DNA of 64,000 bases, taken from positions 1 to 64,000 of the forward strand of contig NZ_JALKAQ010000007.1 in NCBI RefSeq assembly GCF_023016065.1. Reading direction: 5' to 3'. The stretch is from Marinobacter sp. S0848L (lineage in GTDB: Bacteria > Pseudomonadota > Gammaproteobacteria > Pseudomonadales > Oleiphilaceae). Shown here in pieces: positions 7,110 to 15,683 of the stretch; positions within the stretch are counted from its first letter, which is position 1; each line of letters opens with the position of its first letter. The translations under genes were made by a program, and so were the position numbers. The notes under the pieces were generated by a model. The model was given only the letters and a program-made list of their open reading frames with translations. It ran no database searches and was not told where the DNA came from.

Positions 7110-7136
7110 AGACATGCACCGAGCCAGAATGTTACA
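7110..7136 (-). promoter_or_regulatory. Predicted ECF promoter P5 (DUF547 gene)
   Basis: Minus-strand TGTAAC (7131-7136), 17-base spacer, GTCTGT with GTCT at 7110-7113. RNA would begin near 7102, leaving a leader of about 24 bases before the ATG at 7078. This is the outermost copy found on the right side of the cluster. Confidence 0.75.
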
Positions 7137-7180
7137 CCCGCCCGCCGACGGCCACCCCGGCGGGCGGGCACGATGCGAAC

Positions 7181-7804
7181 CTAGCGCAGCTCTGGATTGA
7201 GTGTGTAGGTACCCGATACCCGGGCGCTGGCCAAAACATGGCCCGCCATGGCTTCACGCACAGCGTTGCCGTCAAATTCGCCGGACAGATTCAGGCTTTC
7301 CACATCCAGCGCATGCACTTCAAAGTGATAACGGTGAACGATCGAATCGTTCCAGGGCGGGCAAGGGCCATCGTACCCTGCGTAGGTCCCGGCCATATCC
7401 GGGTTGCCTGCCAGAAACTGCGTGTAGTTGTTGATACCGCGTACACCAACGGGCCCCGGACCAAACGGCTTACCTTTCGGGCTGACGCCGTCGCTGTCTT
7501 CGCCTTCCGGAATGCGTCGGGTTGTCGCAGGCACATCGACCAACAACCAGTGAAAGAAATCCACACGGGGCAGATCAGCCGGTATGGTCTTGCCTTCCTG
7601 GTTCACATCATCGGCAACGCTGGGCACGTCCGGATCAAACATCATCACCACAAAGCTCTTGGTACCTTCAGGGGCTCCTTCCCAGCTCATTTCCGGGTTG
7701 CGGTTGGGCCCGAAGCTCATGTGGTTATCGGGGTTGTACACACCGAATGCGAACTTTTCTGGTACCGGGCGCCCTTCTTCAACACCACCCACCTCTAGTT
7801 TCAC
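7181..7804 (-). CDS. YbhB/YbcL-type PEBP (Raf kinase inhibitor-like) protein
   Basis: A 207-residue protein of the phosphatidylethanolamine-binding fold. Typical segments are MSFGPNRNPEMSWEG, MMFDPDVPS, a conserved DFFHWLLVDVPA, and PCPPWNDSIVHRYHFEVHALD. It is somewhat longer than E. coli YbhB because of inserted loops. There is no signal peptide, so it is probably cytoplasmic. The role of bacterial members is poorly known. It lies beside the ECF cluster but no TGTAAC-N17-GTCT motif was found before its start, so I do not place it in that regulon. Confidence 0.87.
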   Translation of the reverse strand: MKLEVGGVEEGRPVPEKFAFGVYNPDNHMSFGPNRNPEMSWEGAPEGTKSFVVMMFDPDVPSVADDVNQEGKTIPADLPRVDFFHWLLVDVPATTRRIPEGEDSDGVSPKGKPFGPGPVGVRGINNYTQFLAGNPDMAGTYAGYDGPCPPWNDSIVHRYHFEVHALDVESLNLSGEFDGNAVREAMAGHVLASARVSGTYTLNPELR

Positions 7805-8126
7805 GATCTTATCTCCTGTTGTTCGTTCCTTTTGTTGTCTTAGACTAGCTTATACCCAAGCGGTACGGGTTCACAGTTATTCGCTGTTCACCCAGCATTC
7901 CCATTCAGGTTAACAAAGTTGCAACGCCACCGACATCAAACCCAACTTACTGATAACTATATACTTTAGACGTAACACCAACGGGCAGGCAATTGCCTTG
8001 AAGCAACTTTGTCGCTAGTATTGGAGCCGGCACACGCCCCCGCCCAACTGGAACCAGAGGCGATAGCCAAGCGTTTTTGATCGTTTCAAGAGTGTTTGGC
8101 TTTCACTTCTTTAAGGTTTCACTGTT
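7805..8126. other. Divergent intergenic region (322 bases)
   Basis: It lies between the divergent PEBP and ndh genes and must hold both promoters. AT-rich words including TATACT occur near 7970. A GTAAC at about 7972 is not followed by GTCT at the right distance. An imperfect hairpin (AGCCAA near 8068, TTGGCT near 8097) lies in the ndh leader. Nothing else recognised. Confidence 0.4.
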
Positions 8127-9437
8127 ATGGAAAGTCTGCACCATATTGTCGTCGTTGGCGGCGGCGCCGGGGGCTTGGAGCTTGTTACCAGCCTGGGCAA
8201 CAAACTCGGTAAAAAGAAAAAAGCTCGTATCTCCCTAGTCGATGACGGCCTGACCCACGTATGGAAACCCCTGCTACACGAAGTGGCCTCCGGTTCGTTG
8301 GATGCCAGCACGAACGAAGTTAATTACCGGGCACACGCTCGTAAACACCACTACGAATTCCAACTGGGTCGAATGAACGGACTCGACCGCACCAACAAGG
8401 AAATCGTGATTGCCGCCTTCCACGATGGCGAAGGCAACGAAGTGGTGCCTGAACGCCGTCTCAAGTACGACACGCTGGTGATCGCCGTTGGCAGCACCGC
8501 CAATGATTTCGGCACACCCGGTGCGCAAGATCACTGCTTGTTTCTGGATAGCCTGCACCAGGCACAACGCTTTCACAGCTTGCTGTTGAACGCATTCCTC
8601 CGCAAGAACCACGAAGCGCTTCAGGGTAATCCTCACGCCCTGAATATCAGCATTATCGGAGCCGGTGCCACCGGGGTAGAACTGGCAGCCGAACTACGCC
8701 TGGCATCCCGCGAGCTGCCGGTGTACGGCATGAACCACCTCAAGTCTTCTGACGTCTCGGTTAGCGTGATTGAAGCAGCCGACCGGATTTTGCCCGCTTT
8801 GCCCGGCCGGTTGTCAGCCGCGGCTACGCAAGAACTGGAGCGTCAGGACGTGAAGGTTTTAACCGGCCAGCCAGTGAGCGAAGTGCGAAGCGACAGCCTG
8901 GTGATGAAAGACGGCTCGGAAATCCCGTCCGACATGACGATCTGGGCCGCCGGCATCAAAGCGCCGGCGTTTCTTGCCGAACTGGAAGGGCTGGAAACCA
9001 ACCGGGGCAATCAACTGGTGGTTGAGCAAACCCTGAAAACCACCCATGACGACAATATCTACGCGTTCGGCGACTGTGCCGCTTGTCCTCAGCCCGACTC
9101 AGACCGGCCGGTACCACCTCGGGCCCAGGCGGCTCACCAACAGGCCGATGCGCTCGCGAAAACCTTGTGCAACCGCCTTGAAGGAAAAGCCCCGGTACCT
9201 TTCGTCTACCGAGATCACGGGTCTTTGATTAACTTCAGCCACTACACCACCGTCGGCAACCTCATGGGCAACCTGTCAGGTCGCAGTATGTACATCGAGG
9301 GCAAGGTTGCACGCCTGTTTTATGTCTCGCTGTACCGGATGCACCAGGTTGCGCTGCACGGTTTTGTGCGTACCGGAGTCATTTGGCTGATGGATAAAAT
9401 CAGCCGCGCGATGCATCCGCGGTTAAAGCTCCACTAA
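8127..9437 (+). CDS. ndh: Type II NADH dehydrogenase (NDH-2)
   Basis: A 436-residue flavoprotein that passes electrons from NADH to quinone without pumping protons, bound to the inner membrane surface. The FAD motif HIVVVGGGAGGLEL is at the N-terminus, a second Rossmann motif SIIGAGATGVELAAEL lies at about 172, and YAFGDCAACP is the usual C-terminal FAD contact. The amphipathic C-terminal part (about 390-436) fits membrane attachment. Length is normal. It stands alone, with the antiporter gene 105 bases downstream. Confidence 0.92.
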   Translation: MESLHHIVVVGGGAGGLELVTSLGNKLGKKKKARISLVDDGLTHVWKPLLHEVASGSLDASTNEVNYRAHARKHHYEFQLGRMNGLDRTNKEIVIAAFHDGEGNEVVPERRLKYDTLVIAVGSTANDFGTPGAQDHCLFLDSLHQAQRFHSLLLNAFLRKNHEALQGNPHALNISIIGAGATGVELAAELRLASRELPVYGMNHLKSSDVSVSVIEAADRILPALPGRLSAAATQELERQDVKVLTGQPVSEVRSDSLVMKDGSEIPSDMTIWAAGIKAPAFLAELEGLETNRGNQLVVEQTLKTTHDDNIYAFGDCAACPQPDSDRPVPPRAQAAHQQADALAKTLCNRLEGKAPVPFVYRDHGSLINFSHYTTVGNLMGNLSGRSMYIEGKVARLFYVSLYRMHQVALHGFVRTGVIWLMDKISRAMHPRLKLH

Positions 9438-9542
9438 GCCTTACAGGGCGCTACCATTGCGGTAGGTGCCCCTGCATAATGTCAGTTCAAGCAACACGTT
9501 GTTTGAGCCAAAGCTCGGGCACATCTTCTGATCTGGAGTCTC

Positions 9543-11255
9543 ATGGATCCCACGTTCACGCTCATTGGCGCCCTGATGCTGGTTTTCAGCATCGTTCTCA
9601 GCCCCCTTTCCAGCCGGGTCGGTATGCCCGTGCTGCTGGTGTTTTTGGGTGTGGGTATGCTGATGGGCGAAGACGGTCCGGGCGGAATTGAATTCGACGA
9701 TGTCGAGCTTGCGGTCATCATCGCGAGTTTGGCTTTGGCGGTCATACTGTTGGATGGTGGCATGCGCACCCGGGCCGAAACCTTCCGGGTCGGCCTGAAA
9801 CCGGCATTGCTACTGGCTACGGTAGGTGTGGCCATGACCGCGGTAGGCGCCGCCGTCGTAGCTTGGTGGGTGTTCGATCTACACTGGTTAATGGCACTGC
9901 TCATTGGCGCCATCATCTCCTCAACCGATGCCGCTGCGGTATTTTCGTTACTGCAGGGCCGTGGCCTGCATTTGAATGAACGGGTCAGTGCAACACTGGA
10001 AATTGAATCCGGCAGCAACGACCCGATGGCCATCTTCCTGACGCTAATGCTTGTCACTCTGATTAGCAGTCATCAAGAGGGCGCATTCACCTCCGGAATG
10101 CTGATGTTGCTGCAGCAATTTGGTATTGGTGCTCCTGCGGGCTTGCTCGGCGGGTATCTGATCGTCGCGTTGGTGAACCGCATTCATCTGACGCCGGCAC
10201 TTTATCCCTTGCTGGTGGCTGCAGCGGGGCTGGCGGTATTCGCCGCCACCAACGCCGCCGGCGGCAGTGGTTTCCTTGCGATTTACCTCAGTGGCGTCGT
10301 GATCGGCAACCGGCAGGTGAAAATGATGCCGTTGATCCTGCAGGTTCACGATGGCCTGGCCTGGCTGGCGCAGTTGTGCCTGTTCTTGATTCTCGGGCTG
10401 TTAGTTACGCCTTCGGAGCTGGTGCCTCTGGTCGGCAGTGGCTTGATTCTGGCGTTTGCACTGATTTTCGTGATCCGCCCGGTTACGGTCATCGCCACCC
10501 TTTGGCCGTTTGGCTTCAACCGCCGGGAAATCGGATTTATCAGCTGGGTCGGTCTGCGCGGCGCTGTGCCGATCGTATTGGCCTTGTTTCCGGTGTTGGC
10601 CGACTTGCCCGACGCCAAACTGGTGTTTCACGCTGCCTTCTTCATTGTGCTGGTGTCGTTGCTGGTGCAAGGCACCACCATGGCCCCGCTGGCGCGCAAA
10701 CTGAAGCTTGAGGTTCCGGCCAGTGAAGCGCCGTTCCGGCGTTTTCCACTGGACGTTCCCGCGACCGGCGATCATGAACTGATGCTGTTCCCACTGCGCG
10801 GAAAAAGCTGGAACAACCCTAAAAAAATCAGCCTTCTACGCCTGCCCGAGCACACCGCTGTTGCGGGCATCTTCAGAGATAGAGAGTGCCTGCAGCCGCA
10901 TCCGGATCTGGAAGTCAGCACCGGCGATGTGCTTGCGCTGTTTGCAACACCAACCGGAGTCACCGAACTCAGCAAGGTGTTGAGCACTCGCGAGGCCCCC
11001 AAACACCTGGCCGAGCGCACTTTCTTCGGGGACTTTGTACTCAATGGGGATGCGTTGCTCGGTGATGTTGAACAGGTTTACGGCATCGAGCTCAAAGAAA
11101 TGCCGTCAGAGCTAACGCTGGCCAAATGCTTTGACCTTCGCACCAAAGGGCACCCCGTGGTCGGTGATATTGTCACGATCGGCCCGGTAGCGTTGGTCGC
11201 CCGGGCAATTGAAGCCGATCGCGTGACCAAAGTTGGTCTGAAAATGGAATCTTGA
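9543..11255 (+). CDS. cvrA: Potassium/proton antiporter of the CvrA/NhaP2 type
   Basis: A 570-residue CPA1 family transporter. About 12 membrane helices occupy residues 1-385, including LLDGGMRTRAETF and the conserved SSTDAAAVFSLL segment with its acidic residue. The soluble C-terminus holds a TrkA_C-like domain (about 400-480) and a CorC_HlyC-like domain at the end, the arrangement of NhaP2/CvrA, which exchanges K+ or Na+ for H+ and matters for volume and ion balance at low or changing salinity. A TGGAG site is 5 bases before the ATG. Confidence 0.9.
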   Translation: MDPTFTLIGALMLVFSIVLSPLSSRVGMPVLLVFLGVGMLMGEDGPGGIEFDDVELAVIIASLALAVILLDGGMRTRAETFRVGLKPALLLATVGVAMTAVGAAVVAWWVFDLHWLMALLIGAIISSTDAAAVFSLLQGRGLHLNERVSATLEIESGSNDPMAIFLTLMLVTLISSHQEGAFTSGMLMLLQQFGIGAPAGLLGGYLIVALVNRIHLTPALYPLLVAAAGLAVFAATNAAGGSGFLAIYLSGVVIGNRQVKMMPLILQVHDGLAWLAQLCLFLILGLLVTPSELVPLVGSGLILAFALIFVIRPVTVIATLWPFGFNRREIGFISWVGLRGAVPIVLALFPVLADLPDAKLVFHAAFFIVLVSLLVQGTTMAPLARKLKLEVPASEAPFRRFPLDVPATGDHELMLFPLRGKSWNNPKKISLLRLPEHTAVAGIFRDRECLQPHPDLEVSTGDVLALFATPTGVTELSKVLSTREAPKHLAERTFFGDFVLNGDALLGDVEQVYGIELKEMPSELTLAKCFDLRTKGHPVVGDIVTIGPVALVARAIEADRVTKVGLKMES

Positions 11256-11378
11256 CCGAATAGTGTGCGAGGCTACGTAAAGCCAACAAATGTAACAAAA
11301 CCCTCTTACCTAAACCCCGGCCCTCTGTGCTATAAAAACCATGTACAAAATTTAACGTTCTGACGATAGTGCGGTTTT

Positions 11379-11927
11379 ATGATTGCTCGAACCCTTCTGA
11401 CAGCTCTGCTCATTTTTCTACCAAGCCTGGCAGCAGCCACCGAATTACTGGCTCGGGCCGATGAACGAATGATCATGCCTGAACCGAAAGCGCCTCATGC
11501 TTTCGATATTACCGAGGTTCTGGTCAAAAAAAGTGAGCGCCGCCTATACCTTCTTAACGGTGAGGAAAAAGTAAGAAGTTACCGGATTTCGTTGGGTGAC
11601 AATCCCGTCGGCCACAAACTCTACGAAGGCGACGAACGCACCCCGGAGGGCAGCTACCTCCTTGATTGGCGCAACTCCAACAGCGATTTCTACAAATCAA
11701 TTCACATCTCGTACCCCAGCCCGGAAGACAAAGAAGCGGCGGAAGCCTGGGGGCTGAAGCCCGGTGGCAGCATCATGATTCATGGCTTACCCAACGACGC
11801 GGGTGATCTGGCGTTCGCCTTTACCGGGCTGGACTGGACCAACGGCTGCATTGCCGTCACCAATGAAGAAATTGACGAAATCTGGGAGCTGGTTGATGAC
11901 GGCACCCCGATCCGGATTTTGCCTTAA
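11379..11927 (+). CDS. Periplasmic L,D-transpeptidase (YkuD) family protein, short type
   Basis: A 182-residue exported protein: signal peptide ARTLLTALLIFLPSLAAA, then a YkuD domain. The catalytic region reads MIHGLPN and DWTNGCIAVTNEEIDEIW; the cysteine in NGC is the nucleophile, in a variant that replaces the usual SHGC with TNGC, which I recall as common in this short subfamily. Such enzymes cross-link peptidoglycan or attach proteins to it. It lies 214 bases before an Lpp-like lipoprotein gene on the same strand, and a second L,D-transpeptidase follows on the other side. Confidence 0.88.
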   Translation: MIARTLLTALLIFLPSLAAATELLARADERMIMPEPKAPHAFDITEVLVKKSERRLYLLNGEEKVRSYRISLGDNPVGHKLYEGDERTPEGSYLLDWRNSNSDFYKSIHISYPSPEDKEAAEAWGLKPGGSIMIHGLPNDAGDLAFAFTGLDWTNGCIAVTNEEIDEIWELVDDGTPIRILP

Positions 11928-11973
11928 ACGCCGCAATCGATGATTAACGCCATGACATCAGTGCATTACGTTG

Positions 11974-12004
11974 TTGTCATGAGCTATGCAAATTCCCGTA
12001 TACT
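11974..12004 (+). promoter_or_regulatory. Possible sigma-70 promoter and leader of the Lpp-like gene
   Basis: TTGTCA (11974) and a good -10 word TATACT (11999-12004), but the spacing of 19 is long. The leader that follows contains a hairpin GGAAGTC/GACTTCC (12081-12102), of the kind that can stabilise abundant lipoprotein messages. Confidence 0.35.
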
Positions 12005-12141
12005 CAGTTAACATTTTCTTCCAGAGTGTTTTACACTGTTTAACGACTCCGGTAGTCATTGCCTACTGGCTTGACTGACAGGAAGTCGTCCGACTGACTT
12101 CCGGGTCTCAGGAAATAAAACGACCAATAAGGGGATTTACC

Positions 12142-12423
12142 ATGCGTAAACTGACGATCGCTGGGTTTGCAATGGCCACTGCTCTGACTGCAGGCTGTGC
12201 CACAACTGATCAAGCTGCTATCGACGAAGCCAATGCAACTGCAAGCTCCGCCGAGCAAACTGCTAACAATGCTCTGAACACTGCGAACAGCGCTTCCAAG
12301 TCCGCTCGCACTGCTCAGCAGACTGCCGAAGAAGCTCTGGCTGCTGCCCGTGCTGCTCAGAAGTCCGCTAACGAAGCGAACGAGCGCGCCAAGCGTATGC
12401 TGCAGCGTGCCAGCCAGAAGTAA
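12142..12423 (+). CDS. Lpp/OprI-like alanine-zipper lipoprotein
   Basis: A 93-residue protein with signal peptide and lipobox LTAGC (Cys 19). The mature part is almost pure heptad repeat with Ala, Ser and Asn at core positions, as in the alanine-zipper domain of OprI, and forms a trimeric coiled coil. It ends in RASQK: the C-terminal lysine is the residue that in E. coli Lpp is linked to peptidoglycan by L,D-transpeptidases. The gene is flanked on both sides by such enzymes. A strong terminator follows directly, and codon use (GCT, GCA, CTG) suggests high expression. Confidence 0.92.
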   Translation: MRKLTIAGFAMATALTAGCATTDQAAIDEANATASSAEQTANNALNTANSASKSARTAQQTAEEALAAARAAQKSANEANERAKRMLQRASQK

Positions 12424-12440
12424 GGCTAGCGCTTAGCATG

Positions 12441-12469
12441 AAAAAGGCCGGTAAAACCGGCCTTTTTTT
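12441..12469. terminator. Bidirectional intrinsic terminator
   Basis: AAAAAGGCCGG-TAAAA-CCGGCCTTTTT with T-runs in both directions. It serves the Lpp-like gene on the plus strand and the L,D-transpeptidase on the minus strand, whose stop codon is 4 bases away. Confidence 0.92.
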
Positions 12470-12472
12470 ATG

Positions 12473-13531
12473 TCAGAAATACAGAGTTTGCTCGAATGTC
12501 GGACGGTCTTCCGGCTTGGCTTTTTCCGTACTCTTATCCGCAGCAACCTGTGTTAGCTTCTCACCGATCATTCTGGGAATGCCATCGGCCTGATCAACCG
12601 CAACCTCAATAGCCATTCGTTTGACCTGAGTATTCGGATGCTGCTTCTGAAAATCCTCAACTTTTGCCATGGTTTCACGCCAGAGCTCTTCACGATCCTC
12701 TGCCGTGTAGTCTTCGCGAGGGCGGTGCACCTCCAACCAGATTTCACCACCGGCAATTCCTACCTTCACCGGCTCTCGGATCACCTCCACGGGCGTACCC
12801 TTGGATACCTGATAGACAAAGCGGGAGATGTCTTCGTTATACATGCGGAAACAACCATGGCTTACCGCCATTCCGACACCGAACTGCTTGTTGGTACCAT
12901 GAATCAGATAGCCTTTTTCACTCAGCATCAATGCGTGCGAACCCAAAGGGTTGTCGGGCCCTGGGGGAATCATCCGGGGCAGATGCTCGCCTGACGCTTT
13001 GTACTCCGCCCGGATGCTTGCCGGCGGATACCAGGCTGGCGACTCCAGCGGCATGGTGACCTTGGCGTTGGTCAGCGGCGAGGGGTTGTCCTCTGTGCCT
13101 ACGCCGACCGGATACACCTGCACACCGTCGCCGGTAAAGTAATAGAGGCGGTATTCCGCCAGATTGATCACGATGCCCTCGCGATTGGCATCCGGCAGTA
13201 CATACATTCTGGGCAGGGTAATCTGTGTGCCTTCACCCGGTAACCACGGATCGATACCGGGGTTGGCTTTCACCAACTCCAGATACCCCAAAGCCAGCTC
13301 GTTGCCGATACCGGCAAAGGTATCTTCATAGGCAGTGGTGAACACCTGCAGGTCGCCGGCCAGATCGCCATTGACGGCGAAGGTCGGCACCCGGGGAGAA
13401 CGATCAGCTTTCGCGTCGCTTGCCCGCTTGTCAGAGCTTGCAGGGGACGCCTGGCCCGTTTCGGCCGCTGGCAATATTGGAGCCCAAAGAACAAGGCTCA
13501 GCACCAAAGAAAGAACGTATTTCAACTGCAT
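12473..13531 (-). CDS. L,D-transpeptidase of the ErfK/YbiS type
   Basis: A 352-residue exported protein. Signal peptide (LSLVLSLVLWAPILPAA), an LysM-like N-terminal segment (NPGIDPWLPGEGTQITLP), then the YkuD domain with LIHGTN and the full catalytic motif SHGCFRM. A charged C-terminal tail of about 100 residues follows (EVHRPREDYTAEDREELW and on). In E. coli the ErfK/YbiS/YcfS enzymes attach Lpp to peptidoglycan. The juxtaposition with an Lpp-like gene ending in Lys makes that a reasonable assignment here (inference). It has a GGAG site 6 bases before the ATG. Confidence 0.92.
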   Translation of the reverse strand: MQLKYVLSLVLSLVLWAPILPAAETGQASPASSDKRASDAKADRSPRVPTFAVNGDLAGDLQVFTTAYEDTFAGIGNELALGYLELVKANPGIDPWLPGEGTQITLPRMYVLPDANREGIVINLAEYRLYYFTGDGVQVYPVGVGTEDNPSPLTNAKVTMPLESPAWYPPASIRAEYKASGEHLPRMIPPGPDNPLGSHALMLSEKGYLIHGTNKQFGVGMAVSHGCFRMYNEDISRFVYQVSKGTPVEVIREPVKVGIAGGEIWLEVHRPREDYTAEDREELWRETMAKVEDFQKQHPNTQVKRMAIEVAVDQADGIPRMIGEKLTQVAADKSTEKAKPEDRPTFEQTLYF

Positions 13532-13721
13532 AACACTCCACGTCGGTTCAAGGCCGGTTGGTTACACTGACCAGCACTCGGCTTCAGAGTTCATTCTGGA
13601 TTGCCAAGGTGTATTTTTGTGCACCAGAAACCGCCCATTATATCGGCATCACCGGCCGCCAACAGCAAGGGGCGGCGGGCAATCGAGGGTATCTTGCATT
13701 ATGGTAACGCGGACGCGCTGA

Positions 13722-15113
13722 TTAAACGCGCATTTTCCAGATGGGGATGGCTGCCAGCGCCACGAAAATAGCGACCAGCCACCAGGCAGATTCGAACGCC
13801 TGCAACGTTGGTATACCGTTTTGGTGCTCACCAAATTCAATGGTCAGGGCCACCACGTTCACGCCTAACGCACCGCCAAGCTGACGAGCAAAATTGATGC
13901 TGCTGGAGCCTGCACCCATGAGTTCCGGCGGCAGTGGATTCAAGGCACCCATGGACAGAGCCGGCAGCATAAAACCGATACCAATACGACCAAGAATCGC
14001 CCAGAACGCCAGCCAACCAAAACCGGCGAACTGCCCGGTTGAGGCAAACAGAATCGCCGAAAGTGCAAATACGCCGATACCAAACAGCACCAAACTGCGT
14101 GCGCTCCGCTTATCCGCTAACCGGCCGGAGAGTGGAAAGATGAAGCCCAGCACCACACCCGCGGGCAGCATCAACAAACCGGCTTCGGTCGCAGAAAACC
14201 CCAATGTGGTCTGCACGAAAAGCGGAATCAGGTACGTGGAGCCGAAGAGTGCCAGCCCAAGCGCCATCGCACCGATGGTCGCATACAGAAAAACCGGCTG
14301 TTGCAACAATGCAAGGTTCACCAGTGGGTAGGGAATTGACCCCTCCCGCCGGAGGAAAACCACGAGTAGCAGACTGACGGCAAGGGCCTGCACAATCAGC
14401 CGTATTTCGTTGTCCCCAAGCGCCTGCAAGCGCGTCAGCGTGTCGAGCGTTAAGCCCACAATGGCACCCAACATCACCAATCCCGGCCAATCGAAGGCAT
14501 AGCGCGCCGGACGGGACACCGGAACCGGTAAAAACCGCCAGGCCATCAAAACACCAATCAGAGTAACCGGGGCAGGGGCGTACATGACGTAACGCCAATT
14601 GAACTGATCAACAAGAAACCCGCCGAGCACCGGCCCCAACGCAGGCGCCAGAATAACGCCCATGCCATAGATCCCCATGGCCTGGCCACGCCGATCGGCC
14701 GGGAAGATTCGGAATACTAGGTACATGCCCATCGGCTGCATCAAACCCGCCATGGCACCCTGACCCACCCGGGCAGCAATCAATTGGGCCGGTGTTTGGG
14801 CAAAACCGCCAGCGACAGAAATCACGGCAAACATCGCCATGGCGAACGCAAGGGTTTTGCGCACCCCAAAGCGATCAAGCAACCAGGCCGACGCCAACAT
14901 GGTGGTGGTCATGGCCGCAATAAAACCGGTGGCTAACCAGTGAACGGTACCCTGGCGCAGGCCGAATTCCAGCATAATGTCATGGAGCGCGACGTTAACG
15001 ACGGTTGCACTGAGCACCGTCGCCATCGTGCCCAGTACTACGGTGGCAACCGCCAGCCACCGCCAACGTTCGCCGTAGCGGGCCTCAAGCCCGGCAATCG
15101 TATTATCCGCCAA
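13722..15113 (-). CDS. DHA2-family multidrug efflux MFS transporter
   Basis: A 463-residue MFS protein with about 14 membrane helices. Early motifs TMATVLSATVVNVALHDIM and HWLATGFIAAMTTTM and the motif A-like segment LLDRFGVRK match drug:H+ antiporters of the EmrB type. It follows the marR gene after 3 bases, so it is very likely repressed by that protein and induced by its ligand. The start is TTG at 15113; no in-frame ATG occurs before the first helix. Substrate unknown; no EmrA-like partner is adjacent. Confidence 0.88.
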   Translation of the reverse strand: MADNTIAGLEARYGERWRWLAVATVVLGTMATVLSATVVNVALHDIMLEFGLRQGTVHWLATGFIAAMTTTMLASAWLLDRFGVRKTLAFAMAMFAVISVAGGFAQTPAQLIAARVGQGAMAGLMQPMGMYLVFRIFPADRRGQAMGIYGMGVILAPALGPVLGGFLVDQFNWRYVMYAPAPVTLIGVLMAWRFLPVPVSRPARYAFDWPGLVMLGAIVGLTLDTLTRLQALGDNEIRLIVQALAVSLLLVVFLRREGSIPYPLVNLALLQQPVFLYATIGAMALGLALFGSTYLIPLFVQTTLGFSATEAGLLMLPAGVVLGFIFPLSGRLADKRSARSLVLFGIGVFALSAILFASTGQFAGFGWLAFWAILGRIGIGFMLPALSMGALNPLPPELMGAGSSSINFARQLGGALGVNVVALTIEFGEHQNGIPTLQAFESAWWLVAIFVALAAIPIWKMRV

Positions 15114-15116
15114 AGC

Positions 15117-15542
15117 TTATTTCTGCGTTTCTGCGTTTTCCATAATTTTATGGAAAACCGCGAGTGCGCTCTCGATCTCTTTGTCGGAAATCCCTTCCAG
15201 CATTTCTTCCCGGAGCTCATTTGCGCGTTCGGTCAACTCTTCCATAAAGTTCACCCCCTCTTCTGTCAGATGCAATCTGCGGGCACGACGGTCTTTGGGG
15301 CAAGCCCGGCGTTCGATCAAGCCCTGCTGTTCAAGGCTGTCCAACAGCCGAACCAAGGTCGGATTCTCGATCGCCATCAAGCTGGCCAACTCTCTTTGGG
15401 TCAGACCTTCGCCGCCTTCCTGCAGATACACCATGGTGCTCCAGCGAGCCTGTGTAACCCCCAGATCTTTCAGGCGTTCGTCTAACATTTTGCGCCAGCG
15501 GCGGGTCACGCGGGCAACCGCAAACGGGAACTGATCTCTCAC
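15117..15542 (-). CDS. MarR family transcriptional regulator
   Basis: A 141-residue winged-helix regulator: TRRWRKMLDERLKDLGVTQARW, recognition region LTQRELASLMAIENPTLVRLLDSLE and wing RRACPKDRRARRLHLTEEG. It starts at a GTG with GAGGAG upstream. The operon with the DHA2 transporter downstream is the usual layout of a drug-responsive MarR repressor (established for this family; the ligand here is unknown). Confidence 0.9.
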   Translation of the reverse strand: MRDQFPFAVARVTRRWRKMLDERLKDLGVTQARWSTMVYLQEGGEGLTQRELASLMAIENPTLVRLLDSLEQQGLIERRACPKDRRARRLHLTEEGVNFMEELTERANELREEMLEGISDKEIESALAVFHKIMENAETQK

Positions 15543-15683
15543 AACGTTGACTCCTCAATGGTTCTACGTTTGCCGACGGATAGGGCAAGACGCTAACGGT
15601 ACAACAATTTCACCAATAGTAAGCTACTGGTTGAAATGAGGAAAGATTCAAATGCGAAATCAAGCCCAAAATGCCGCAATATT

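Noticed and set aside
7972-8000. CGTAAC word before ndh as another ECF promoter
   Set aside because: The bases 17 positions downstream are not GTCT or close to it.
15456-15490. TGTAAC...GTCTAAC inside marR as an ECF promoter
   Set aside because: The spacer is 21 bases and the site is antisense within coding sequence.
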